This document shows positions 1-9,067 of a stretch of DNA of 64,000 bases, one piece after another. The DNA is from Chloroflexus sp. Y-396-1 (GTDB taxonomy: Bacteria > Chloroflexota > Chloroflexia > Chloroflexales > Chloroflexaceae). Under the pieces are notes generated by a model. The model worked only from the letters and a program-made list of their open reading frames with translations, had not been told where the DNA came from and made no database searches. The number at the start of each line of letters is the position of its first letter. The first letter of the stretch is position 1. Position numbers and translations under genes: made by a program. The DNA lies in the NCBI RefSeq assembly GCF_000516515.1, contig NZ_KI911784.1, positions 4,564,633-4,628,632 of the forward strand, in the 5' to 3' direction.

Positions 1-572
1 AATACGATAAATGTACGAGCCGTGTCATAGCTTGCAGCTACTACGTCGAGGGACGCACGTGCCTGCCGTTGATTCTCTTGAACTAACCCTGCCATCGCCT
101 GGTCGAGCGCATCATACGCCGGATTCATACGTGAATAAAATGGCTGAACGCTACCATCACTCACCAGACGGACTGCCGGAATGAACCGCTCGTGGTTGGC
201 TCTGACAACTTCACCCCAGGCTGCTTCAACTGCATCGAGCTGATTTTGCTCACGTGGAGAGCTGATCAATGAGCGATATGTTAGGAAATAACCGCTCATC
301 TCAGATTCTATCGCTCGCATCTGGTCGAGAATACGGTTACGATCACCATTGTTAGTATAGATGAGAAATTCCAATTGGCGAGCGCGATAACGGTTGATGG
401 CAGTTGTCATATCACCCACGGTATCGAGCGACGGGATTGTATGGCGCTCGATGAAGACTGCCCGTTCGTTCATTGTAGCCATCTGATGGACGGCAAAATA
501 GCCGAGGACCATCATCAAGATCAAGTCGATGGCTAGGGCGCCTAGCAATTTAGCCCGGATCGGAAAACGCAT
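1..572 (-). CDS. Membrane sensor with N-terminal four-helix-bundle-like domain (partial)
   Basis: The reading frame is open from an ATG at 570-572 to the left edge, so about 190 N-terminal residues are visible and the C-terminal output domain is missing. It begins MRFPIRAKLLGALAIDLILM, a membrane segment at about residues 7-28. A long helical, charged extracytoplasmic region follows, containing motifs such as INRYRARQLEFL and RANHERFIPAV. This layout is typical of the 4HB sensor domain of chemoreceptors and histidine kinases. It starts 2 bases after the stop of the binding lipoprotein, so the two are co-transcribed. I infer a receptor that may respond to that binding protein. Whether it is a kinase, chemoreceptor or diguanylate cyclase cannot be told from this window. 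Confidence 0.7.
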   Translation of the reverse strand, partial: MRFPIRAKLLGALAIDLILMMVLGYFAVHQMATMNERAVFIERHTIPSLDTVGDMTTAINRYRARQLEFLIYTNNGDRNRILDQMRAIESEMSGYFLTYRSLISSPREQNQLDAVEAAWGEVVRANHERFIPAVRLVSDGSVQPFYSRMNPAYDALDQAMAGLVQENQRQARASLDVVAASYDTARTFIV

Positions 573-574
573 CG

Positions 575-1711
575 CTAGCGATCCTCTAACTGCAACAATT
601 GCTCTATCGACAGGCCAACCTGCGATCCGCCGGTAAATACTGAACCAGTTATCCGCCGTTCAAACCGACGGAAGGCCAGTTGGTATACGGCCTCAGGTAA
701 AGGCGTGTACAACGCCTGTTGCGCAAACACGGCTCCGTTCTGTAGATACATTTGGATGAAGGCCTGCACGTGCGGTCGACTCGCTCTATCGGCACGCACA
801 TAAATAAACAGCGGCCGAGACAGTGGCTGATAACGACCATCTGTTATCGTTTCTAGTGTTGGTGCAACACAGCCATTCCCATTATCGATTGCCACAGCCC
901 GTAGCTGCTGGGAATATTCAACGTAGTAGGCATAGCCGAAGAACCCTAATCCTAACCGGTCGGCTGCAACGTCCTGAGCGAGCAGATAATCGTCCTCACT
1001 GGCCGTGTAATCGCTACGGCTCACACCTTCCACACCAACAATGGCCGAGGTAAAGTAATCATACGTTCCGGAGTCAACACCAGCACCGTACAGGTGCAAC
1101 GGTTCATCGGGCCATTCCGGTCGTATCTGATTCCAGCGCGTGATGTTACCTTGCGCTTCCGGCGCCCATATACGCTGAAGCTCGGCTACGGTTAGACATT
1201 GTACCCAATCATTCTGTGGATTTACTACGACCGACAACCCATCGAACGCTACCGGTAGCTCGATAAAGGCGATGCCCTGGGCGGCACATGCTTCCATCTC
1301 GCGCTGCTTGATCGGGCGGGAAGCGTTGGAAATATCGGTCTCGCCAGCGCAAAAACGGGTAAACCCGCCGCCGGTGCCACTGACCCCCAAGCGCACGGCA
1401 ACATCAGGCGCGAGCTGGCTAAAGGCAATAGCTACTTGCTCGGTGATTGGAAAGACCGTACTCGAGCCATCGATTTTGATTTCGCCACGAAGCTGACCAA
1501 GATCAATCGCCGGAAGCGAAATTGCTGTCAACTGACTTTGCTGCAATGTTGGCGTAGGTGTTGGTGAAGAGATATTGGTTGGTTGTGCGGTAGGCATTGA
1601 ACCACACGCAGCGAATGATAGAATGGCAAGACCGTAGATAAGCAGGCACAAATATCGCATACGTCGCCGCAGATGTCTAATCACGATCGTATCGACAAGG
1701 CGCAATCGCAC
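575..1711 (-). CDS. PstS-like periplasmic substrate-binding lipoprotein
   Basis: This is a PBP-superfamily phosphate-type binding protein. The signature [13 protein letters not shown], then [20 protein letters not shown] and a [10 protein letters not shown] block, match PstS-like proteins that bind an oxyanion between two lobes. The longest frame begins with GTG at 1711. Met18 (ATG at 1660) gives a textbook lipoprotein signal ending LSFAAC-G, so the shorter start is plausible, although no clear Shine-Dalgarno precedes either. A TATAAT at 1722-1727 lies so close to the GTG that translation from it would be nearly leaderless. No pst permease genes are adjacent. The neighbour is instead a membrane sensor, so a role in ligand sensing rather than transport is possible. 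Confidence 0.85.
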   Translation of the reverse strand: MRLRLVDTIVIRHLRRRMRYLCLLIYGLAILSFAACGSMPTAQPTNISSPTPTPTLQQSQLTAISLPAIDLGQLRGEIKIDGSSTVFPITEQVAIAFSQLAPDVAVRLGVSGTGGGFTRFCAGETDISNASRPIKQREMEACAAQGIAFIELPVAFDGLSVVVNPQNDWVQCLTVAELQRIWAPEAQGNITRWNQIRPEWPDEPLHLYGAGVDSGTYDYFTSAIVGVEGVSRSDYTASEDDYLLAQDVAADRLGLGFFGYAYYVEYSQQLRAVAIDNGNGCVAPTLETITDGRYQPLSRPLFIYVRADRASRPHVQAFIQMYLQNGAVFAQQALYTPLPEAVYQLAFRRFERRITGSVFTGGSQVGLSIEQLLQLEDR

Positions 1712-1721
1712 AACCGCTTTT

Positions 1722-1727
1722 ATTATA
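1722..1727 (-). promoter_or_regulatory. Candidate -10 box for the binding-lipoprotein operon
   Basis: A perfect TATAAT on the minus strand lies 10 bases upstream of the GTG of the lipoprotein gene. No convincing -35 box is seen at the standard distance. Transcription would begin near 1715. Confidence 0.4.
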
Positions 1728-1999
1728 ACGTTGTGACTAACTGTCGTTGGTTAAGAACATATTAAACCTTCTTGAAGGATTTAGGACTAGGCTTCACAAA
1801 CGGTTATTGAGGATTTGAACAAAGACCCTGATTGCTCATCAGGATCATCCCGTGCGCGTCGTACCATTGCCTGGGAGTAGAATAGGAAGTAGGGTTGAGT
1901 GGTAAGGATTTTCAGAGTTCTTAGATTTGGGTCACCTTCGATGAATGACTGATGAAAAAGCGGAGTGACAGCAATGAACATCGTGCACCCGCTTCCGGT

Positions 2000-2290
2000 A
2001 ACGCCCGGCCCGCGCAGTCGCTTGGGTGTGCGGGTCTCGGTCCTGCGTTGTGCATTGTGCGGCTAGCACCCATCGGTGGGCGCAGCAGCACACCATTGCC
2101 CCTTCAGGTCACGGGTATGAACGGCGTGATGACGGGCGTTGGGCAGATACCTTCGGAACGGGGAGCTGGAAACTTCCTTACGCGCTGCGGATAGTTTGGG
2201 AAACTGTATCTTCTGACCACTCTTCTCTCTTTCCGCTCTCCACGCCTCTGCCGGGTAGGGTGAGAACTTTGCCAATCTCACTTCGAGACA
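2000..2290. repeat. Dispersed intergenic repeat R2, copy 1
   Basis: The gap between the lipoprotein gene and arsR has no credible coding frame. It holds a diverged copy of a repeat also present at about 45945-46215, 52045-52215 and 52960-53200. Shared landmarks are a CGGAACGGGGAGCTGG-like block near 2154, a pyrimidine-rich stretch, then a CCGGGTAGGGTGAGAACTTTG-like block near 2250-2270. The stretch 1728-2000 shows nothing recognisable. Confidence 0.6.
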
Positions 2291-2294
2291 TGTA

Positions 2295-2328
2295 ATATAT
2301 TGACAAATCTCAATATATCTGCTACATT
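2295..2328 (+). promoter_or_regulatory. arsR promoter overlapped by an ArsR/SmtB-type operator
   Basis: A perfect inverted repeat has 9-base arms ATATATTGA (2295-2303) and TCAATATAT (2310-2318) separated by 6 bases. It covers the -35 box TTGACA (2300-2305). A -10 box TACATT (2323-2328) follows after exactly 17 bases. The A/T-rich palindrome is typical of ArsR/SmtB operators, so autorepression by the adjacent ArsR is the natural reading. Confidence 0.8.
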
Positions 2329-2360
2329 CACCGGCAGGATCGCTTATCATGGGAGGACAA

Positions 2361-2735
2361 ATGGTTGTACCAAACCAAGATCGGGATGGTGTGAAGGTCA
2401 GGGCAGGATGTTGCACGCCATTCATTAATGAGCAGCTTACCGATAGCGAAGCAACCCAACTTGCCGAGACACTATCCCTGCTCGCCCATCCGATACGTCT
2501 GCGTCTCCTTACCATTCTGGCACGTCATGCTGGTCACGTCTGCGTTTGTGATCTCGAAGCGGCACTACCGGTCAAGCAGCCTACCGTTTCTCATCACCTG
2601 CGTTTATTGCGTGACGGTGGGTTGATCGAGGGTGAACGGCGTGGACAGTGGGTCTATTACGCAATCCGTCGTGAGGCATTAGCCCGTGTTCGAACGTTGA
2701 TTCATACCTTCTTCGACCAGCTTGGCGAGTCGTAA
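2361..2735 (+). CDS. arsR: ArsR-family metalloid-responsive repressor
   Basis: This is a winged-helix repressor of about 124 residues. The helix-turn-helix lies at about residues 64-90 (VKQPTVSHHLRLLRDGGL) and the wing is GERRGQWVYYAIR. Likely thiol ligands are Cys17-Cys18 in an N-terminal GCCTP motif, and Cys61 and Cys63 in VCVCDLE. The N-terminal pair plus a helix-3 Cys resembles the CgArsR-type As(III)/Sb(III) site, and the CVCDL sequence also resembles the classical ArsR site. I chose ATG 2361 because GGAGG at 2352-2356 is correctly spaced before it; an ATG at 2349 lies upstream of that site. It is the first gene of a cluster with a flavoprotein and an MFS transporter. Confidence 0.9.
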   Translation: MVVPNQDRDGVKVRAGCCTPFINEQLTDSEATQLAETLSLLAHPIRLRLLTILARHAGHVCVCDLEAALPVKQPTVSHHLRLLRDGGLIEGERRGQWVYYAIRREALARVRTLIHTFFDQLGES

Positions 2736-2817
2736 GCCTATCACCGATCGGCGGGGAGGTTGTTTTTTTATCGTTAGTATATCGATACTTTTCAATATGT
2801 TTCTGAAAGGAGCAGGT

Positions 2818-4146
2818 ATGACTTTCCCTATCGCAATCATCGGCGCCGGACCGGTCGGGTTAGCCGCTGCGGCCCATCTCGCCGAACGAGGAGAGCCATT
2901 TGTGGTGTTGGAAGCCGGCGCCGAGGCTGGCGCAGCCGTCTTACGCTGGGGCCATGTGCAGATGTTTACCCCCTGGCGCTACTGTGTTGATGCCGCAGCT
3001 CAGCGTTTATTGGCGGCTACTGGCTGGCAGATGCCGCCATCTGATACATTTCCGACCGGCGCTGAACTCGTTACCCATTACCTTGCACCTTTGGCTGCCT
3101 TACCTACCATAGCCCCCTTCATACGTTATCGCCAGCGTGTTGTGGCAGTCGCACGTCGTGGTCATGACCGGCAACGTGGTCGCGAGCGGCAGTCAGTACC
3201 GTTTCAGTTAACCCTGGTTGATGATACAGGGCAGGAATCACTCTTGTTGGCACGTGCAGTGATCGACGCATCCGGTACGTACCTTTCACCTAATCCACTA
3301 GGAGCAGCCGGCATTCCTGCTATTGGCGAACGTAAAGCTGCCGATCATATCTTCTACGGTATTCCTGACGTTCTGGGCCGTCTCCACTCGCGCTACGCCA
3401 ATCGTCGGGTGTTGGTTGCCGGCAGTGGCCATTCGGCGTTCAATACCCTACTCGATCTGGTGACCCTGAGTGTCACTGCACCGGCAACACAGATCATCTG
3501 GGTAGTACGACGTAATGCAACTAACCTCGAGCGTATTTTTGGCGGTGGTGAAGCTGATGCCCTGGTTGCACGCGGTCGATTAGGGATGCAGATACGGTCA
3601 CTCATTGCGGAGGGACAGGTGACAATGGTTACCGGCTGGCAGACCGAGCAAGTGCAACAGACCGATGATGGACTGGTGGTGAGTGATGGCGAGCGAACCC
3701 TCCCACCGGTTGATGAGATTATCGTCTGTACCGGTTTTCGGCCTGATCTGACCATTATGCGCGAATTACGACTGGCGCTGGACCCAATTGTCGAGGCGCC
3801 GGTGGCGCTGGCGCCGCTGATCGACCCCAACCTGCATAGTTGCGGTACCGTTCCACCACATGGTTTCACCGAATTACGCCATCCTGAACCAGATGTCTTC
3901 ATTGTGGGAATGAAAAGTTACGGTCGAGCGCCAACGTTCCTACTCTTAACCGGCTATGAGCAGGTGCGTTCGGTAACGGCAGCGTTGTGTGGCGATTGGG
4001 AAGCTGCTCGTCGGGTGGAGCTGAAACTACCGGAGACAGGGGTCTGTAGCGGACCAGGTGGTCATGACAGCCGATGTTGTACGCCTGCAACAACCACGTT
4101 TTCGTCCACAATTGAGTTACAATCGGTATCGCGCTCATGTTGTTAA
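2818..4146 (+). CDS. FAD/NAD(P)-binding flavoprotein (ArsO-like monooxygenase candidate)
   Basis: This two-dinucleotide-domain flavoprotein has about 442 residues. FAD binds at the N-terminal GAGPVG (residues 9-14), and a second Rossmann motif GSGHSA lies at about residue 202. The arrangement is that of flavin monooxygenases and thioredoxin-reductase-like enzymes, including the ArsO group found in arsenic islands. The start at 2818 follows an AAGGAG Shine-Dalgarno; the frame itself opens further upstream. The C-terminus is unusual: Cys pairs at residues 420-421 (RCCTP) and 441-442 (the last two residues). The RCCTP sequence echoes the GCCTP motif of the neighbouring ArsR. I infer a metalloid-linked oxidoreductase with a thiol tail. 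The exact substrate is unknown. Confidence 0.75.
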   Translation: MTFPIAIIGAGPVGLAAAAHLAERGEPFVVLEAGAEAGAAVLRWGHVQMFTPWRYCVDAAAQRLLAATGWQMPPSDTFPTGAELVTHYLAPLAALPTIAPFIRYRQRVVAVARRGHDRQRGRERQSVPFQLTLVDDTGQESLLLARAVIDASGTYLSPNPLGAAGIPAIGERKAADHIFYGIPDVLGRLHSRYANRRVLVAGSGHSAFNTLLDLVTLSVTAPATQIIWVVRRNATNLERIFGGGEADALVARGRLGMQIRSLIAEGQVTMVTGWQTEQVQQTDDGLVVSDGERTLPPVDEIIVCTGFRPDLTIMRELRLALDPIVEAPVALAPLIDPNLHSCGTVPPHGFTELRHPEPDVFIVGMKSYGRAPTFLLLTGYEQVRSVTAALCGDWEAARRVELKLPETGVCSGPGGHDSRCCTPATTTFSSTIELQSVSRSCC

Positions 4147-5372
4147 AGCAGCTATGGTCTGGTCGCCTCTATTACGGTTGGGTGATACTGTTGACCGTCT
4201 CGGTCACAGAAGTCATCTCGTGGGGTATTTTGTATTACGCCTACAGCGTATTTATCTTACCGATAACTACTGATCTAGGAGTCGATCAACTCACAGGAGC
4301 TACCGGTTATTCGGTAGCGCTGCTGGCTAATGGGCTGGCAGCCCCCCTGGTTGGCTGGTGGCTTGACCGTTACGGCAGTCGTAGCCTTATGACGGTAGGT
4401 TCGCTTGCCGGTTGTGGGTTTGTAGTACTCTGGTCGCAGATTACAAGCCCATTTCAGCTCTATCTGGTTATGGTCGGGGTTGGTGTTGCAAGTGCTGCCG
4501 TTCTTTATGAACCGGCCTTTGCAATTGTCGCAACCTGGTTTCGTCGCGAGCGTGGTCGGGCATTGCAAATATTAACCTTCTTCGGGGCCTGGGCCAGCTT
4601 TATCTTCATTCCGTTGGCCGGTTGGCTTGTCGATCAAATAGGCTGGCGTTCAGCGTTACTGGTGCTGGCGGCAATCCTGGCGCTCACCATCCCACCCCAC
4701 GCACTGGTGCTGCGGCGCCGTCCGTCCGATCTGGGGCTGGCACCCGATGGCATGTCACAGGCAACGGGCCCTACGACTTTGCCTGAACCCTCAGTACGCC
4801 TGGGAGGTGCGATCAGGGAGTTACGCTTCTGGTTGCTAAGTATTGCGTTTGCGATGAGCGGATTTGCAACAGTGGCCATGACGGTGCATCTTATTCCCTA
4901 TCTGCTAAACCGAGATGAAGACCTGGTATTTGCCGCTTCAATTGCCGGATTACACGGCTTTATGTCACTGCTTGGCCGTTTGTTCCTCGGCCCACTTGGT
5001 GAGCGGTGGCCGCGCTGGTTGGTTACAGTCGGGCTGTTTGGTATGCAGATCGTCGGACTGGCAGTTTTGGTTTGCTCTCCACACACTGTTGCTGCCCTGA
5101 TCTATATTGCACTCTTCGGGGCAGGTGCTGGGACTCAAACCATCATGCGGGCAGCATTAATTGCTGAAGAATACGGATCGAGCAATTATGGTGTTATCAG
5201 TGGTGTACAGAATAGTATTCTCACCACCGCTCGTACTATAGCACCGATCGTGGCCGGACTATTGGTAGGACTGATCGGGTACAGTGGCATGGTATGGTCG
5301 CTGATCGGTCTGTTGACAATTGGAGTCATTGCCCTCGTGGTTGTTGGAAAGCGTAACGTTATGCGGGTTTGA
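4137..5372 (+). CDS. MFS transporter, possibly arsenical efflux
   Basis: This is a 411-residue major facilitator protein with about 12 hydrophobic segments. A cytoplasmic loop-2 motif WWLDRYGSRSLM follows helix 2, and RRRPSDLGLAPDG in the central loop is typical of the OFA/monocarboxylate-like branch. Its ATG overlaps the last 10 bases of the flavoprotein gene, so translation is probably coupled. Position in an ArsR-controlled cluster suggests efflux of an arsenical or of the flavoprotein product. That substrate is inference, and other organic anions fit the family equally well. Confidence 0.75.
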   Translation: MLLKQLWSGRLYYGWVILLTVSVTEVISWGILYYAYSVFILPITTDLGVDQLTGATGYSVALLANGLAAPLVGWWLDRYGSRSLMTVGSLAGCGFVVLWSQITSPFQLYLVMVGVGVASAAVLYEPAFAIVATWFRRERGRALQILTFFGAWASFIFIPLAGWLVDQIGWRSALLVLAAILALTIPPHALVLRRRPSDLGLAPDGMSQATGPTTLPEPSVRLGGAIRELRFWLLSIAFAMSGFATVAMTVHLIPYLLNRDEDLVFAASIAGLHGFMSLLGRLFLGPLGERWPRWLVTVGLFGMQIVGLAVLVCSPHTVAALIYIALFGAGAGTQTIMRAALIAEEYGSSNYGVISGVQNSILTTARTIAPIVAGLLVGLIGYSGMVWSLIGLLTIGVIALVVVGKRNVMRV

Positions 5373-5417
5373 CTCATCTTAATCAACGAGGGCATAAGCA
5401 GCAAATGGAGCAAATTC

Positions 5418-6758
5418 ATGAAGCGACGAGTGGTGATCATTGGTGGTGGTGCAGCCGGTATGAGTGCGGCAGCCAAAGCACGACGAACTGATGCTGAGCT
5501 TGATATTGTCGTGTACGAGCGATCCGGTTTTGTGAGCTATGGCGCTTGTGGTTTTCCCTACGCCATCAAGGGTGAGATTGCCCGAATTGAAGCTGTGATT
5601 GTACGCACACCTGAACAGTTTGCCCGGCAGGGCATTCAAGCGCTCATTCATCACGAAGTGTTGGCAATTGATACTGAACGACAAACAGTACGAGTACGTG
5701 ATTTGACCGGTGGACGTGAGTTTGTTGACCATTGGGATGAGTTAGTGCTCACCACTGGCGGTCAGCCGGTTCGTCCCCCCCTCTCTGGCGTCGATTTGCC
5801 TGGTGTTTTCACATTGCGGAACGTTGAGGATGCACAGGCTATCCAGCACTGGCTGCACGAACAACAACCACGCACTGGGGTCATCATTGGTGGTGGGTAC
5901 ATCGGTTTAGAGATGGCAGAAGCGCTGGCCGCACATGGCGTACAATTAACCCTGATTGAGCGGCTATCGCAAGTGCTGCCGGGTTTCGATAGTGAACTGG
6001 CGGCTCAGGTTGAGGCCGAATTACGGCAGCATCAGGTCGATGTTCGTTTAGGCCAGACTGTTCAGGCCATTGGTGGTGATGAGCGAGTACGCGAAGTACT
6101 TGTTGATGGGCAATCAATCCCGGCTGAAATAGTCATCCTTGCAGTTGGTGTACGGCCAGGGGTTGCCCTTGCCCGTTCGGCTGGTATTGCGCTTGGAACA
6201 ACCGGTGCAGTAGCAGTCGATGATCATCAGCGCACGAATGTTCCTCATGTGTGGGCCGCAGGTGACGTAGCCGAAGCATTCCATCGGGTGACTGGGAAAC
6301 CGGTCTGGGTACCACTTGGTACAACGGCAAACAAGCAGGGGCGAGTTGCCGGTGAGAATCTGGCCGGCGGTGACGCACGATTTGGCGGGATTGTTGGTAC
6401 GGTAGCTGTAAAGGTGTTTGATCTGGAAGCGGCAATGAGCGGCCTGTCACTGGCGCGAGCGCAGGCCGAAGGTTTTGCAGCTAGAGCGATCAGTGCGACG
6501 GCGAACTCACGTGCACACTATATGCCGGGACATCAGCCAATTACCATCTCGCTGGTGTTTGATGAAGCGAGTCGTCGCCTGCTTGGTGGGCAGATGGTTG
6601 GTCGGGAAGGGGTTGCCAAGCGAATCGATACCGTTGCAGCAGCCTTGCAGGCTGGTTGGACCATTGACGAACTGGCTGAGCTGGATGCGAGCTATGCCCC
6701 GCCATTTGCACCAGTCTGGGATCCAATTCTGGTAGCAGCTAACCTGGCTCGCAAGTAG
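5418..6758 (+). CDS. CoA-disulfide reductase / NADH oxidase-type flavoprotein
   Basis: This 446-residue pyridine-nucleotide disulfide oxidoreductase is of the single-cysteine type. FAD is bound by GGGAAGMSAA at the N-terminus, and the redox Cys44 lies in SYGACGFPY, the diagnostic motif of CoA-disulfide reductases, NADH oxidases and NADH peroxidases. An NAD(P)H motif GGGYIGLEMAEAL lies at about residue 157, and ATGD-like AAGDVAEAFH precedes the C-terminal dimer domain. It lies 45 bases after the MFS gene and may belong to the same transcript. It could reduce CoA or other low-molecular-weight disulfides during thiol stress, consistent with metalloid exposure. Confidence 0.85.
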   Translation: MKRRVVIIGGGAAGMSAAAKARRTDAELDIVVYERSGFVSYGACGFPYAIKGEIARIEAVIVRTPEQFARQGIQALIHHEVLAIDTERQTVRVRDLTGGREFVDHWDELVLTTGGQPVRPPLSGVDLPGVFTLRNVEDAQAIQHWLHEQQPRTGVIIGGGYIGLEMAEALAAHGVQLTLIERLSQVLPGFDSELAAQVEAELRQHQVDVRLGQTVQAIGGDERVREVLVDGQSIPAEIVILAVGVRPGVALARSAGIALGTTGAVAVDDHQRTNVPHVWAAGDVAEAFHRVTGKPVWVPLGTTANKQGRVAGENLAGGDARFGGIVGTVAVKVFDLEAAMSGLSLARAQAEGFAARAISATANSRAHYMPGHQPITISLVFDEASRRLLGGQMVGREGVAKRIDTVAAALQAGWTIDELAELDASYAPPFAPVWDPILVAANLARK

Positions 6759-6801
6759 GAAGGTTGTCGTATCATCTTTCGGCAAAAAACACCGAATCGT
6801 T

Positions 6802-6830
6802 TTGCCCTCGCAAACGGTATATATTATAGA
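6802..6830 (+). promoter_or_regulatory. Promoter of radC
   Basis: TTGCCC (6802-6807) and TATAGA (6825-6830) are separated by exactly 17 bases. The implied start near 6837 gives a short leader before the radC ATG at 6857. Confidence 0.55.
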
Positions 6831-6856
6831 ACCGAACATTGTAGCGCGAGGGCAGC

Positions 6857-7546
6857 ATGATTTCACTCCGGATGCACGAACTACCTACGCATGATCAACC
6901 ACGAGAACGCCTGGCCCGATTGGGAGCGGGAGCATTGAGCGATGCCGAACTGCTCGCGATCTTGTTGCGCGTGGGTACTAACGGCGCCAATGTCTTGCAA
7001 CTGGCTTACCAGTTGCTTGCCGAATGTGGTGGCTGGGCCGGATTACAACTGCTTGATTTCAACGATCTCTGTCAGCACCATGGCATTGGCACAAGCAAGG
7101 CGGCCAGTATCAAGGCGGCCCTCGAAATCGGACGGCGTCTGGCCCGTAGCGGGATTGAAGAGCGGTTCCCGATCCGCTCACCCGCCGACGTGGCAACGCT
7201 CTTGATGGTCGAAATGAGCCATCTCGATCAAGAGCATCTACGTACCATCTTGCTTGACACTAAAAATCGCGTCCAGCAAATCAATACGGTGTACATTGGG
7301 AGTCTTAATTCGGCTACCATTCGAGTTGGAGAGGTTTTCAAAGAGGCAGTGCGGCGCAACAGTGCCGGTATTATCGTGGTACATAATCATCCATCGGGTG
7401 AGGCGACTCCTTCCATGGACGACATCGAGGTTACCCGACAGTTGGTGGCAGCCGGTCGTTTACTCGATATCGAGCTGATCGATCACTTGATTATCGGTCG
7501 TGGGCAGTACGTCAGTCTCCGCGAGCGCAGACTGGGTTTTGAGTGA
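6857..7546 (+). CDS. radC: RadC/JAMM-domain protein
   Basis: The 229-residue protein has the normal RadC length and architecture. Helix-hairpin-helix-like segments occupy residues 20-95 ([29 protein letters not shown]). A JAB1/MPN metalloprotease-like domain spans residues about 105-228, with the metal motif [14 protein letters not shown]; likely ligands are His176, His178 and Asp189. Despite its name, a DNA-repair role for RadC is unproven. It has its own promoter and stands alone. Confidence 0.93.
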   Translation: MISLRMHELPTHDQPRERLARLGAGALSDAELLAILLRVGTNGANVLQLAYQLLAECGGWAGLQLLDFNDLCQHHGIGTSKAASIKAALEIGRRLARSGIEERFPIRSPADVATLLMVEMSHLDQEHLRTILLDTKNRVQQINTVYIGSLNSATIRVGEVFKEAVRRNSAGIIVVHNHPSGEATPSMDDIEVTRQLVAAGRLLDIELIDHLIIGRGQYVSLRERRLGFE

Positions 7547-8041
7547 GCGGTAACGAACGGCGCCTCGGTGATGGCGCAGGCCACTGGCCCGCGCTTCAAG
7601 TTGTTTTGTCTACTCGCATCGGTATGCGCGCTTCTCTTCTGAATTTCCAAGCAACAGGCACTGTTTCAAACGCTGTCTCAGAGCCTGATTAAAAACGTTC
7701 CATTAGGCACGTACCGTACCCGTGCGACTATTGCGTGAGGGGTTTCCAGCGTTCTTTCAGTCCCACGTTTCCCCTTCCTCTCCTCGTGTGGAAGAGGAAG
7801 GGGGCACGGGAGAAGGTGAGGGCCGCCAGGTATGCTCCGTAGCACAGGTACAGCAACCGTCGCAACCCTGTTCCAGCACGTTGCGCAGACGCATGCGTTG
7901 CCCGCCAGCGTTGCTTACCAGCGTTTCCCGAAACATCATATTGCGTACCATCCGGCATCGGCACTCTGGGCATCACGTCAGGTCGAATGCACGGGATGCC
8001 ATCGCGTCACATTGAACTGAAGATAGGTTGCCGATCACACT
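7547..8041. repeat. Dispersed intergenic repeat R1, copy 1 (about 7680-8030)
   Basis: This non-coding gap between convergent genes holds an R1 copy. It opens with GCCTGATTAAAAACGTTCC near 7684, continues with GCGTGAGGGGTTTCCAGC near 7733 and an imperfect hairpin made of CCCCTTCCTCTCC and GGAAGAGGAAGGGGG-type arms (about 7770-7807). It ends with a segment near 7860-8020 that matches 33150-33420. Other copies are at 30985-31250 (inverted) and 32789-33430. At 7583-7597 there is a half copy of the GGCCCGC hairpin element. Confidence 0.65.
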
Positions 8042-9040
8042 CTAACTTAACGCCGGATGGCGCCGATGTTGGAAGATGGTATCAACACTCACACCGCTAT
8101 GGATACGTTGAATAACTTCAGCGATCAGCGTACTAACTGAGAGGATCGTCAGACCAGGCCAACGTCGTTCAGGCGGGATCGGGAGCGTATCGGTCACCAC
8201 CACTTCACGCAGCGAACTGGCGCGGAGACGTTCAATCGCGTTACCGGCAAAGACGGCATGCACACAGCAAGCATAAATCTCACTGGCACCTTCCTTTTCG
8301 AGTAGTTGCACCACTTCGAGAATGGAACTACCGGTGGCAATCTCATCGTCAACGATCAGGCAGCGTTTCCCTCGTACATCACCGATGAGATTGAGGATTT
8401 CAGGAACGGTGAGTGAGCCATCTTTACGATCGAAGTGCTGCAATCGGCGCTTCTCGGCAATTGCCAGCGGGGCATTAAGTGCCTCGGCAAAATTACGGGC
8501 ACGTTTCGCAAAACCAACATCTGGTGAAACCACGATGAGATCGTTCCAGCCCTTATCGGCAAAGTAGCGTACCAGCAGATTCATTGCGGTCAATTCATCC
8601 ATGGGGATCGAGAAGAATCCCTGAATCTGACCGGCATGCAGATCGATAGTCATCACCTGATGGGCGCCGGCGACCTGGATCATATCGGCCAGCAACCGAG
8701 CCGTGATCGGCACCCGAGGCTGATCTTTCTTTTCAGTTCGACCATAAGCATAATAAGGGATAACGGCAGTAATCCGACCGGCAGACTCGCGCTTACAAGC
8801 ATCAAGCATGATCAACAATTCCATAATCCGATCGCTGAGGTCGGGCATCGAGAGCGATTGAATAACAAAGACATCCTTTTCACGCACACTCTCGTTGAGC
8901 CTGACGAAGATATTCTCGTTACTAAACTTGACGATCGTAATATCACCCAGTGGCACACCGAGACGGTCGCTGATCGCACGAGCGAGTGGCAGATTACCAT
9001 TCCCGGCAAAGATCCGCATCTCATCGAAGCGGCTTCCCAT
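8042..9040 (-). CDS. prs: Ribose-phosphate pyrophosphokinase
   Basis: It makes PRPP from ribose 5-phosphate and ATP for nucleotide, His and Trp synthesis. The 332 residues align over the full family length. MRIFAGNGNLPLARAI is at the N-terminus, ATP-site sequence YYAYGRTEKKD at about residue 115, and DLHAGQIQGFF is the regulatory-flap/PRPP signature. The PRPP loop reads VDDEIATGSSI rather than the more common VDDxIDTxGT form, so it belongs to a divergent branch. AAGGAGGAAGG lies directly before the ATG. Confidence 0.93.
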   Translation of the reverse strand: MGSRFDEMRIFAGNGNLPLARAISDRLGVPLGDITIVKFSNENIFVRLNESVREKDVFVIQSLSMPDLSDRIMELLIMLDACKRESAGRITAVIPYYAYGRTEKKDQPRVPITARLLADMIQVAGAHQVMTIDLHAGQIQGFFSIPMDELTAMNLLVRYFADKGWNDLIVVSPDVGFAKRARNFAEALNAPLAIAEKRRLQHFDRKDGSLTVPEILNLIGDVRGKRCLIVDDEIATGSSILEVVQLLEKEGASEIYACCVHAVFAGNAIERLRASSLREVVVTDTLPIPPERRWPGLTILSVSTLIAEVIQRIHSGVSVDTIFQHRRHPALS

Positions 9041-9067
9041 TCCTTCCTCCTTAGTGTGAGGTATTGC

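Noticed and set aside
2063-2515. Minus-strand frame of about 150 codons across the R2 repeat and arsR
   Set aside because: It runs through repeat DNA and antisense to arsR and its operator; no domain is visible.
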